64,000 bases of DNA, taken from the NCBI RefSeq assembly GCF_038002225.1, contig NZ_JBBOCA010000001.1, positions 4,092,001 to 4,156,000 of the forward strand, in the 5' to 3' direction. Below, one piece after another: positions 56,449 through 64,000 of the stretch. A model generated the notes under the pieces. That model did no database searches. It worked only from the letters and a program-made list of their open reading frames with translations, and was not told the origin of the DNA. The stretch's first letter is position 1. Every line of letters starts with the position of its first letter. The translations under genes and the position numbers were made by a program. The DNA comes from Paenibacillus sp. FSL R7-0204. Lineage in GTDB: Bacteria > Bacillota > Bacilli > Paenibacillales > Paenibacillaceae.

Positions 56449-57168
56449 CTATTCTCCCAAATCCACGTTGTGATAAACCTGCTGTACGTCGTCCAAATCT
56501 TCAAGCGCGTCGATCAGCTTCTCGAATTGGGCCTGTGCATCTTCAGGAATTGCCACATCATTCTGTGGAAGCAGCGTCAGCTCAGCTACCGTGAATTCGG
56601 TAATCCCTGCGCTGCGGAAGGCTTCCTGTACTGCGTGGAACTGGTCCGGTTCGGCGTATACAATGACTGCCTCATCCTCTTCCAGCACATCGCGGACATC
56701 CAGGTCTGCTTCGATTAGAAGCTCCATCACTTCATCCGCAGATTTACCTACCACCCCGATGACAGCCGTTGGATCGAACATATATGTAACCGATCCGCTG
56801 ACACCCATGTTGCCGCCATTCTTGCTGAACGTGGAACGGACCAGCGGAGCCGTGCGGTTGACGTTATTCGTCAGCGCATCGACTACAATCATTGAGCCGC
56901 TTGGGCCGAAGCCTTCGTAGCGAAGCTCAACATAGGTCTCATCGCCGCTGCCCTTGGCTTTCTCCAGGGCACGGTCAATAATCGCCTTCGGTACATTGTA
57001 GGTCTTGGCACGCTCCAGAACCACCTTAAGCGCCCGGTTGGATTCCGGATCAGGCTCACCCTTCTTGGCAACCACATAGATTTCTACCCCGAACTTGGCG
57101 TAGACCTTACTTGTATTAGCATCCTTGGATGCTTTCTTTTCCTTAATATTATTCCATTTACGACCCAT
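56449..57168 (-). CDS. YebC/PmpR-family protein
   Basis: A 239-residue protein starting [20 protein letters not shown], of the YebC/PmpR family (Bacillus YeeI type). Family motifs include [36 protein letters not shown] and [16 protein letters not shown]. Members have been described as transcription regulators and, more recently, as translation factors that help ribosomes on polyproline stretches. Single gene with its own terminator. Confidence 0.95.
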   Translation of the reverse strand: MGRKWNNIKEKKASKDANTSKVYAKFGVEIYVVAKKGEPDPESNRALKVVLERAKTYNVPKAIIDRALEKAKGSGDETYVELRYEGFGPSGSMIVVDALTNNVNRTAPLVRSTFSKNGGNMGVSGSVTYMFDPTAVIGVVGKSADEVMELLIEADLDVRDVLEEDEAVIVYAEPDQFHAVQEAFRSAGITEFTVAELTLLPQNDVAIPEDAQAQFEKLIDALEDLDDVQQVYHNVDLGE

Positions 57169-57262
57169 ATCGTTACCGCTCGCTTTCCAACATTTAATTA
57201 AAAACAGTCTTGTATATTATACCTCTCTTCAATCGATCCCGTAAAGGGCCGTCCACACACCT

Positions 57263-58825
57263 TCACAAATCCAGCAAATTCAGCATCCGCTCTGTCCCCG
57301 CCGCCTGAATTAGCCAGGGCAGACGCGGCCCCTCCTCTGTACCAAGCACTAGCTGATAGATGATGGTGAACAGTCTTTTTTGCTGGCTGCGCATCATCTT
57401 CTTGTCTTCATGATGACAAATGGCGTAGATTTCGGTCATCCGCTGCGTCTCGTCCAGCTCCCTGCTCCGCAGCAGACTGCACAAGCTCCGCAGCCATCTC
57501 AGCTCCACTCCGGTAAGAGAATGATAATACGCATAGTTGGGCGAGGTCTGAATCGTCACCAGCTTGTGCGGCATCCAGTTCCTGATCCAGTATTCCACCC
57601 GCTCAACCGTTGTCTGCAGCCTGAGTTCATCTACCTCTTCGCCGTTTCTGTTTAACATCTCCCGGAGCTTGTCCCTGTCGAAGTTGATTAAGGGAAGCAG
57701 ACTGGCTACCTGGCCGAAGCTAACGTTGCTTCCAGTGCTAACCGGAGAGTCGCTTCGCAGAGACAGCTCCAGCGCACCCGCAAGATCGCCCGTTAATGTG
57801 CCTGCATGTGCTCCTGCAGCATATCGTTCGAACTCCGTATAATTGCGCAGCACATCCTCATCCAGCCCGATATGGAAGGCGGCATTGGGCTGGTATTTGG
57901 CGAACAGGAACAGAATGTTCTCAGGGGCGTAGACTCGGAGCAGATCATCTGGAGTGTAATTATGACCGGAGGAGCTTGACATTTTAGCGAAGCTGCCTTT
58001 AATGCTGATGAATTCATAAGGCTCATACACCGGTGGTGAATACCCGAAAATCTGCTCTGCGATTACCGCAGCCACATTGTAGCTCCCCGTCTCCGACGAA
58101 TGGTCCCGGCCGCCTGGCTCAAACACCACCTGCTCTTGCTGCCAGCGCATCGGCCAGTCTATTTTCCAGTGTAGCTTGATATTGTCCGCCTGCGGAATAT
58201 GTACGGTATCGCAATGACCACATCCGCAGCGGTAGGCCACACTCTCCTCCAGATCGTCGAAATACAGAATCGTTGTCGAATCTTTTCCGCACTGCCCGCA
58301 ATATAAATGGATCGGATAAAAATCCGCCCGCTCATCCGCCGAACTCTCACCGGTCTTGAACGACATCAGGATATCGTAGATCTCACCCCGGCGCCGCAGA
58401 GCGTGAAGGATCTGCGGATGATAGCGGCCTGACTGGTATTCCCGGCTCTGATAAATGAACTCCGGCTCAATCTCAAATACCTGGAGCGCCTGCTCGAATT
58501 CCGACTCGAAATGTGCCGCATACGAAGCATGACAGCCATACGGACAAGGCACCTTCGAATATGGCAGCCCAATATACTGAGCGAAGCCGGGATCGATATG
58601 GGCCGGAACTTTACGAAACCGGTCGAAGTCATCCCACGAGAAAATAAACCGCACCTCCTTCCCCGCCCGCCGCAGCGCCTTCGCCACAAATGCAGTCGTC
58701 ACCACCTCGCGGAAATTCCCGATATGAACGGACCCGGACGGACTGATCCCGGATGCACATACATACGTCTGAAGCTGCGGATGCTCCGCGATTAACCGGT
58801 TTGCAATTTTTTCTGCCCAATGCAC
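57263..58825 (-). CDS. lysK: Class I lysyl-tRNA synthetase
   Basis: A 520-residue class I LysRS, unrelated in fold to the usual class II enzyme. The Rossmann-fold signature is SGSVHIGNF (HIGH motif) and KMSSSSG (KMSKS motif). Cysteine pairs CPYGC, CGQC and CGCGHC form zinc-ribbon-like insertions. It charges tRNA(Lys), and in Bacillus cereus a class I LysRS coexists with class II. Translation starts with GTG at 58825 after GAGGTGA. Expression is predicted to be under the T-box leader just upstream. Confidence 0.94.
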   Translation of the reverse strand: MHWAEKIANRLIAEHPQLQTYVCASGISPSGSVHIGNFREVVTTAFVAKALRRAGKEVRFIFSWDDFDRFRKVPAHIDPGFAQYIGLPYSKVPCPYGCHASYAAHFESEFEQALQVFEIEPEFIYQSREYQSGRYHPQILHALRRRGEIYDILMSFKTGESSADERADFYPIHLYCGQCGKDSTTILYFDDLEESVAYRCGCGHCDTVHIPQADNIKLHWKIDWPMRWQQEQVVFEPGGRDHSSETGSYNVAAVIAEQIFGYSPPVYEPYEFISIKGSFAKMSSSSGHNYTPDDLLRVYAPENILFLFAKYQPNAAFHIGLDEDVLRNYTEFERYAAGAHAGTLTGDLAGALELSLRSDSPVSTGSNVSFGQVASLLPLINFDRDKLREMLNRNGEEVDELRLQTTVERVEYWIRNWMPHKLVTIQTSPNYAYYHSLTGVELRWLRSLCSLLRSRELDETQRMTEIYAICHHEDKKMMRSQQKRLFTIIYQLVLGTEEGPRLPWLIQAAGTERMLNLLDL

Positions 58826-58902
58826 AATGAATCACCTCTACTGATAGTATGAATCTTACTTGGAGCCTGCTTGACTGCGCTCGGAGCTGCCCGCCTGTGA
58901 AC

Positions 58903-59213
58903 GCAAAAAAGCTCCCGCCCTCAAGATCAATATCTTGAGGACGAGAGCTTGGATAAGCTTCGTGGTACCACCTCTGTTCACGGACAAGTTGCCTCATCCG
59001 CCTCTTCGGGTACGGCCATGACGCTTATACCCTATCTCTGTAACGGGAGAACCCGGCATACCATCCTTGGACCCTTGTGCCCAATTCCCTATGCAGCTCG
59101 GAGACTTTTTTCAGATCAGGCGCTTCGCTGCTCCCTTTCACCACTCTGGAGCTCTCTGTGAACGCTGCCGCCTGCTTACTCTTCTCTTCATCGCTTGTTG
59201 CTGTAAGTTGTTA
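58903..59213 (-). ncRNA. T-box riboswitch, lysine-specific
   Basis: About 310-nt leader of the class I LysRS gene. Stem I has the GA-rich motif GATGAAGAGAAGAGTA and the distal-loop motif GGTGAAAG. The specifier region reads CTGAAAAAAGTCTC, so any codon chosen within AAAAAAG (59111-59105) is lysine. The T-box AGGTGGTACCACG is at 58973-58961. The competing terminator (AAGCTCTCGTCCTCAAGAT pairing with ATCTTGAGGGCGGGAGC, then TTTTTT) ends at 58905. Uncharged tRNA(Lys) would favour read-through. Confidence 0.92.
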
Positions 59214-59219
59214 TGTGCA

Positions 59220-59249
59220 ATAATACTGCGGCAGGGAGGGCGGTGTCAA
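59220..59249 (-). promoter_or_regulatory. Promoter of the T-box/lysK transcript
   Basis: TTGACA (59249-59244), an 18-nt spacer, TATTAT (59225-59220). Predicted start near 59213, just before stem I of the T-box. Confidence 0.7.
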
Positions 59250-59512
59250 TTACTTAGATCAAAATAATCTTGCAGAAACTTATAAAAGCTTGGCCAGCCT
59301 ATTTCCAATTCTTATTTCATTCTTTTCAAACACATTTGTTTATAAATCCATATTCAATTATCATTTTTAGGTTATCTCAGTATGAATACAAGGTACCCGC
59401 CGTTTAAGCTTTCATTAACTAGATCACAAGAATCTAATTACAAGCATTGTCTAATTAAGGATGATATAGTAGATTCATATAGAAAGAGCTTCTACGAAAA
59501 GGAAGGGTTTGT

Positions 59513-60745
59513 TTGAAAAGAATACTAGGGTTACTTGGCTTGATTTTTATACTGATACTATGTAGTTGTGATGACCATGCCAAAAATCAAAAAACACAAG
59601 ATTTGAAACAAACACTGCCCCCCAATACTACGGTTTCAAATGAAGCCATTTCAATTTATAACATCAACAATACAATAATCGGAAAAATCGAGCGTTATGG
59701 AGCGTTAGTGCTAACCGATGACAGTATCATCTACAATAAGATCCCAAAGGGGTCTGTTGACTCAATATCCGAAATGGATTATTATCGCTACATTTTTAAA
59801 ACAAAAGAAAATATAAAACTAGGTACAGTTAAACATTGGTCATATGAAGCTAAGTATGATACAACTATCATCGATAACTCTTTATACATGTTTGTCACAA
59901 CTGGTGAGATATCGGATATTACAAGCAGAACACTTCGTCTCTATAAAATAGACTTAAAGAACAATACTATGTCCGTTGTTTTTTCTGAAACAGGCGGATT
60001 CCCCTATAACAGTATGACCGCTGTGGGCAACAAATTATTAATGGTTAGAGTAATCGCTGCTGGCGGTTCTGAGTTAGAAGAATATAATTCAGAAACGAAG
60101 GAGAGAAAGATTCTTAAGAAATTCGACTTTGATGACAAAGCAAATACAGGTGAAGCCATCCGGCAAATCACATCTGACGAGAATACAATTTCATTATTAC
60201 GATTAAAAATAGACTCGGATGGTAAATCAAAGTTGTTTCTGGATGTATACGATCATGGTATGAAATTCCAGAATAGCGTTGATGTGTCGACGATTTCACC
60301 CAATTCTACGGATGCGACACAGAGTGAATTACGTCAAGGGGTATCTAATTTTGTTGTTACAAACGATTATATCTACTATGCGAATTTTAGTATTACAAGA
60401 TTTTTAGGAAAAATAAACAATAAATCTCTGCGCCCTATTATAGAGGTTAATCCGGAATTTGAAATGTCTTCAGAATCTGCAAAAAGTGAACTCTCAGGTT
60501 TATTTTATCAATCGTTTGGACAAAAAAATGACTTATATCTATTGAGTTACTCAAACGGCACAATTAGAAAAACTACGTTTAATGCTGATGACAAAAGGTA
60601 TTATATGATTAATATTTCGAGATATCATGACAAGCTCCTAATCACAATGAGATATAAAGACCCCAACACCGGAGAGGAGCTTGAACCTAGATTGTACTAT
60701 ATAAGCATGTCAAATTTGAAATTTTCCGCAGCAACAGTGAGATAG
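59513..60745 (+). CDS. AT-rich lipoprotein gene, unknown function
   Basis: A 410-residue protein with a lipoprotein signal peptide (MKRILGLLGLIFILILCSCD, lipobox LCSC or ILCS). The mature part is rich in Asn, Lys, Ser and Tyr with short strand-like repeats (for example RLYKIDLKNNTM, YISMSNLKF), perhaps a beta-propeller; no family recognised. Translation starts with TTG at 59513 after GGAAGGG. Base composition is clearly more AT-rich than neighbouring genes, and an IS256 element lies nearby, which suggests horizontal acquisition. Confidence 0.72.
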   Translation: MKRILGLLGLIFILILCSCDDHAKNQKTQDLKQTLPPNTTVSNEAISIYNINNTIIGKIERYGALVLTDDSIIYNKIPKGSVDSISEMDYYRYIFKTKENIKLGTVKHWSYEAKYDTTIIDNSLYMFVTTGEISDITSRTLRLYKIDLKNNTMSVVFSETGGFPYNSMTAVGNKLLMVRVIAAGGSELEEYNSETKERKILKKFDFDDKANTGEAIRQITSDENTISLLRLKIDSDGKSKLFLDVYDHGMKFQNSVDVSTISPNSTDATQSELRQGVSNFVVTNDYIYYANFSITRFLGKINNKSLRPIIEVNPEFEMSSESAKSELSGLFYQSFGQKNDLYLLSYSNGTIRKTTFNADDKRYYMINISRYHDKLLITMRYKDPNTGEELEPRLYYISMSNLKFSAATVR

Positions 60746-60759
60746 AAGTTAATACCCTA

Positions 60760-61209
60760 TTATTGATTAAGCTCCAAACAACGCACAACCTCACCGTCGC
60801 ATAACTCTTCACTGACCTTTTGGAATCCAAGCGACTCATACAGCGATCCGGCAATCTGATTGTCAGGTCTATGTCCGATCATTAATCGGGTACACCCTTC
60901 ATTTCGCATATGCTCGATTAACTGTCCCATTGCTTGTCTGGCATAACCCTTTCCTTGATGATGCTCATCGATCATAAGGGCGGGTATCCAGCAGTTACCG
61001 TCCTCATCGGGAGTTGTGACAAAGACAATAAATCCTACCACTACAGCTCCTGAATAAATAGCCAGTAGTTCAAACTCCTGCACGAAATTTGCTTCAGCAA
61101 TCCAATTAATCACCGGAGCAGGAAAAACGCTTTGTTGTTCTGGCTTTACTTTCAGCAATGTGCAATCATACCAGTTCTCGGCCGATACAGGCAGTAGTTC
61201 AATAACCAT
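60760..61209 (-). CDS. GNAT-family N-acetyltransferase
   Basis: A 149-residue GNAT domain similar to spermidine-acetyltransferase-like proteins. DEHHQGKGYARQAMGQLIE is the acetyl-CoA loop and LYESLGFQKVSEE the C-terminal motif. Two adjacent ATGs (61212, 61209) follow GGAGGG; the second has better spacing. It is convergent with the lipoprotein gene, 15 bp apart. Substrate unknown. Confidence 0.88.
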   Translation of the reverse strand: MVIELLPVSAENWYDCTLLKVKPEQQSVFPAPVINWIAEANFVQEFELLAIYSGAVVVGFIVFVTTPDEDGNCWIPALMIDEHHQGKGYARQAMGQLIEHMRNEGCTRLMIGHRPDNQIAGSLYESLGFQKVSEELCDGEVVRCLELNQ

Positions 61210-61360
61210 CATATTCCCTCCAAAGATATAGCCTCATTTTTGAATCCGCTCTCAACATTATACTGTAGAGGCAATCCCTACGATGGGTACAGAATGGTTA
61301 AAGAAGAAGACTACAATTGCAAGCACACAGAATACCCCCACCCTCCTTAGCAAACAAATG

Positions 61361-61495
61361 GAATAACGTATCTTATTTCCCTCGTTTCTAATATTTTCAG
61401 GTAAACAAGTGGAAAAACAGCAACTACTGGATCGGGATATACCGCTATGGCGGAATATGCGAGAATTTAAGTGTTGTTTATCCAACTGCTGCCCT
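61361..61495. repeat. Intergenic hairpin repeat, family B copy 2
   Basis: GGAATAACGTATCTTA, then AAGTGGAAAAACAGCAACTA, later AATTTAAGTGTTGTTTATCC followed by AACTGCTGCCC: the same left and right parts as copy 1 at 46256 around a different middle. The rest of 61213-61629 shows no gene. Confidence 0.65.
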
Positions 61496-61629
61496 GACAA
61501 AGTCTGTTCCTTCATCAGGAGGTGGAGAAAATCCACCTATTCTCCGTCCGCAGCCTAGCACTCCGCGCAAAAAGGGGGATTGCCCCAGGCACTCCCCCCA
61601 TTTCGCTCCAAATCAATCCGAATTCAGGT

Positions 61630-63036
61630 AGCGTCAAGAAGTTTGTGTAAAAGAGTAGAAGTGCCTCCCCCGGGTTACGGGTTGGGATGTAGTGTTTCTG
61701 GGGGGAGGGGGAACCCCGACTCCCAGAAACTGGATTTATCTGCTACGCCTCTTCCGGTGTGGGCAAAGAGGGGTAGCGTGTTTCGAATAGCTCTTTTAGC
61801 TTCTTTTTAACGGCATCCACTCCAAAGCCTTGGGCGACCCGCCCTGCATGACGTTCATTGTATTCCAGCATCTCCAGGTACACGATTTTCTCTGCGGCAT
61901 CCATGTTTGTCAGACTGTTCATCGGTTTCAGACGCTTGCGGATTTCCTTGTTCATCCGCTCGATGGGGTTCGACGTGTAGATCGCTTTACGGATCGACAG
62001 CGGATAGTTGTAGAACGTCAGGAGTGTGGATAACTGTTCCTCCCAGGACCTCATTTCCTTCGGATACAGCTTGTTCCACTTCGCTTTGACCGTATCAAAG
62101 TTAGCCCGGGCTACCACTTCATCCGGTGCTGTATATACGGTTTTCAACGCCTCCATGACATCGGTTTTGTGCTCCACCCGAATTTTATGAAACGTGGCCC
62201 GCACTTTGTGCACTACGCAATGCTGTACATCCGCCTGAGGATAGGTCTCTTTAAACGCCGCATCCAGTCCCGGTAGCCCGTCAAACACACCCAGCAGGAC
62301 TTCCTGCGCTCCGCGGTCGTACAGGTCTTTGAGTACCTCCCGCCAGCCATTCGAACTCTCTTGGCCACCCACGTAGAACCCGAGAATTTGACGCTGTCCC
62401 TCCTCGTCAATTCCCATCGCAAAGTAGACCACTTCACCACGAACCGTGCCCCGTTTCAGCTTCACGTACAGCCCATCTAAATAGATCACAGAATACCGTT
62501 TGCTCAGTGGCCGCTTTTGCCACTGGTGGATATCGTCCAGCACTGTAGCCGTAATATTGCTGACCGTGGTTGGGGAGTAGTGGCTACCAAACATACTTTC
62601 AATGAACCGGGCCACATCCCGCGTACCCATGCCCGATTTATACATTTGGATGACGGCCTCTTCTAACCATCCGTCCCGCCGCTGGTACGGCTCAAACAAC
62701 TGCGTCTGGAAAAGGCTTTGGCGGTCCCGGGGCACCTGAAGATCCTCGATATGGCCATATTTCGTGTGTAAGTCTCGCGTATAGTAGCCATTGCGACTAT
62801 TGCTGGCGCCGGCTTCTTCACTCTCCATAAACCCCTGGATTTCGGCGCGCAACAGGCGTTCCATGTTGTCTTTCACAAAATCTTTAACAAGTTTTTCAAA
62901 TAGATTATTCAGCGAACTTTCGGGTAAAATATTCATTGGTAGGGTTCCTCCTTGGTGGTTTCGCAATCCCGAGGATACCCTACTTTTTTGGTGCCTGACT
63001 AGGCTCCAAATCTTGGTACACAACTTACTTTACGCC
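61630..63036 (-). mobile_element. IS256-family insertion sequence
   Basis: About 1.4 kb. Imperfect terminal repeats are AGCGTCAAGAAGTTTGTGTA at 61630 and, reading inward from the other end, GGCGTAAAGTAAGTTGTGTA at 63036. GAATTC flanks both ends a little further out. I found no clear 8-bp target duplication, so the exact ends are uncertain. Confidence 0.75.
61743..62936 (-). CDS. IS256-family transposase
   Basis: A 397-residue mutator-type DDE transposase. The catalytic residues are seen as Asp in VIYLDGLYVK, Asp in GVFDGLPGLDAAF with the CVVHKVR motif after it, and Glu in RMNKEIRKRL. The ATG at 62936 (MNILPESSL) follows AAGGAGG; the open frame continues upstream to 63023 without a ribosome site. 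The reading frame is intact, so the element may be active. Confidence 0.93.
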   Translation of the reverse strand: MNILPESSLNNLFEKLVKDFVKDNMERLLRAEIQGFMESEEAGASNSRNGYYTRDLHTKYGHIEDLQVPRDRQSLFQTQLFEPYQRRDGWLEEAVIQMYKSGMGTRDVARFIESMFGSHYSPTTVSNITATVLDDIHQWQKRPLSKRYSVIYLDGLYVKLKRGTVRGEVVYFAMGIDEEGQRQILGFYVGGQESSNGWREVLKDLYDRGAQEVLLGVFDGLPGLDAAFKETYPQADVQHCVVHKVRATFHKIRVEHKTDVMEALKTVYTAPDEVVARANFDTVKAKWNKLYPKEMRSWEEQLSTLLTFYNYPLSIRKAIYTSNPIERMNKEIRKRLKPMNSLTNMDAAEKIVYLEMLEYNERHAGRVAQGFGVDAVKKKLKELFETRYPSLPTPEEA

Positions 63037-63064
63037 ATCCGAATTCATCCCAATTCATCCAACG

Positions 63065-64000
63065 CTACACCCAAACCTCATTCGCCGTCTCAATCACCAG
63101 CCGCAGCTTATCCCACTGCTCTTCCTCCGTCAAAATATTGCCTTCCTCCGAAGAGGCGAAGCCGCATTGTGTGCTAAGACACAGTTTGTTGATGTCTACG
63201 TACTGTGCAGCTTCTTCGATACGCGCGATGAGTTGCTCCTTGCTCTCCAGGCCGCCGTGCTTGGTTGTCACCAGTCCCAGCACAACGAATTGGTCCTTAA
63301 TGAAGCGCAGTGGCTCGAAGTCGCCGGAGCGTTCATTGTCGTATTCGAGGAAGAACGCGTCCACGTTCGTATTCGAGAACAGCTCCTCGGCGACCGGCCC
63401 GTACCCTCCGGCAGCGAACCAGGTGGAGCGGAGATTGCCCCGGCATACATGCAGGGCAATAGTCATGTCCGCCGGGCGGCCGGCAATGCTCTCGTTGATC
63501 AGCCGGACGTAGTCTCGAGCAAGCTGATCCGGGTTAACGCCCCTGCTGCGCAGATGAGCACGATGTCTGCCGCTGCACAGCGTCCCCCAGGTCGTATCGT
63601 CCAGCTGCAGATAACGGCAACCGGCATCATAGAACGCCTGAATCGCCGTCCGGTACACCTGGATGATATCACCGTAGAGCGTTTCGGTATCCGAATACAC
63701 CTCGTTGCCATTGTAATCCTGCACGAAATGGAACAAAGAGGGTGAAGGAATCGTCATTTTGGCCAACGTCTCTCCGGCCATTTGCTGCAAGGTGCGGAAT
63801 TCTTCGACCATAGGATGGACTCCGAAGGCGATTTTACCGGTAATTCGGAAGCTCTCCGCCCGGTTCGTCTGCTCCTTGGAAGCACCGGGAGGGCCAAGCG
63901 TAATCTTGCCTGTACCTTCAATCCCCAGGAAGAAATCCAGATGCCACCAGGAGCGGCGGAATTCACCATCGGTCACAGCCTTCAGCCCGAGTGCCTTCTC
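63065..64000 (-). CDS. MetE-like methyltransferase (YxjG/YxjH type), partial
   Basis: The C-terminal about 311 residues of a cobalamin-independent methionine-synthase-like protein; its start is beyond the window. VTDGEFRRSWWHLDF, LHVCRGN, FLEYDNERSGDF and LCLSTQCGFAS match the short, single-barrel MetE C-domain homologues of Bacillus (YxjG/YxjH), including the zinc-binding Cys. These transfer a methyl group to homocysteine or a related thiol. The frame runs through the window edge; a GTG at 63976 is internal, not the start. The stop lies 29 bp from the IS256 end. Confidence 0.9.
   Translation of the reverse strand, partial: EKALGLKAVTDGEFRRSWWHLDFFLGIEGTGKITLGPPGASKEQTNRAESFRITGKIAFGVHPMVEEFRTLQQMAGETLAKMTIPSPSLFHFVQDYNGNEVYSDTETLYGDIIQVYRTAIQAFYDAGCRYLQLDDTTWGTLCSGRHRAHLRSRGVNPDQLARDYVRLINESIAGRPADMTIALHVCRGNLRSTWFAAGGYGPVAEELFSNTNVDAFFLEYDNERSGDFEPLRFIKDQFVVLGLVTTKHGGLESKEQLIARIEEAAQYVDINKLCLSTQCGFASSEEGNILTEEEQWDKLRLVIETANEVWV

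Noticed and set aside
61258..61536. 92-residue minus-strand open frame
   Set aside because: Runs through repeat family B; the residues derive from the hairpin arms.

Overview
This 64 kb window looks like the chromosome of a Paenibacillus-type Firmicute. The evidence is a moderate-to-high GC composition, strong AGGAGG-type ribosome binding sites, a GH87 alpha-1,3-glucanase with the modular layout known from Paenibacillus, a class I lysyl-tRNA synthetase behind a T-box leader, and several intergenic repeat families. No rRNA, tRNA, CRISPR array or prophage was seen. Most genes lie on the minus strand.

Layout. 1-3.2 kb: a DedA membrane protein (cut by the window edge), phosphatidylserine synthase and an OmpR-type two-component pair. 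3.4-5.6 kb: intergenic repeats, including a 51-bp tandem array split by a complete IS1182-type element with perfect 18-bp inverted ends and a 5-bp target duplication. 5.7-11 kb: a heterodimeric ABC exporter with one degenerate ATP site, a nitroreductase and a ketopantoate-reductase-like protein. 11.1-23.7 kb: a potassium (Kdp) island. It holds kdpDE, kdpABC with two tiny membrane proteins in front (KdpF and a 35-residue protein), a short unknown membrane protein, a kinase-less protein made of two KdpD-N/USP modules, and a secreted repeat protein. Three tandem TCTTAAT boxes with an 11-bp pitch stand in front of kdpD, the unknown gene and the kdpFABC operon, and the last two share about 80 bp of promoter sequence.

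23.7-33 kb: an EcsC-like/SHOCT protein, an RCC1-repeat protein, two flavin genes that each have a TGAATGAA-N10-TTCATTCA operator, an orphan oligopeptide-binding protein and the 1308-residue GH87 enzyme. 33-46 kb: single-gene units (acetyltransferase, P-loop kinases, a methyltransferase with a consensus promoter and leader hairpin, DJ-1, an FGGY kinase, an SDR), a second 51-bp tandem array, a HesB-like protein, a broken collagen-like/beta-helix gene, a DUF606 transporter pair, Nudix, a Tet(M)-like GTPase and an aldo/keto reductase. 46-59 kb: two further intergenic repeat copies, a sensor kinase/regulator/ABC transporter cluster, an AlaX editing protein, TauE, Nudix, YebC and T-box-controlled class I LysRS.

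59.5-64 kb: an AT-rich lipoprotein gene, an acetyltransferase, an IS256-family element and the start of a MetE-like methyltransferase cut by the window edge.

All family calls come from reading the sequence without database searches.
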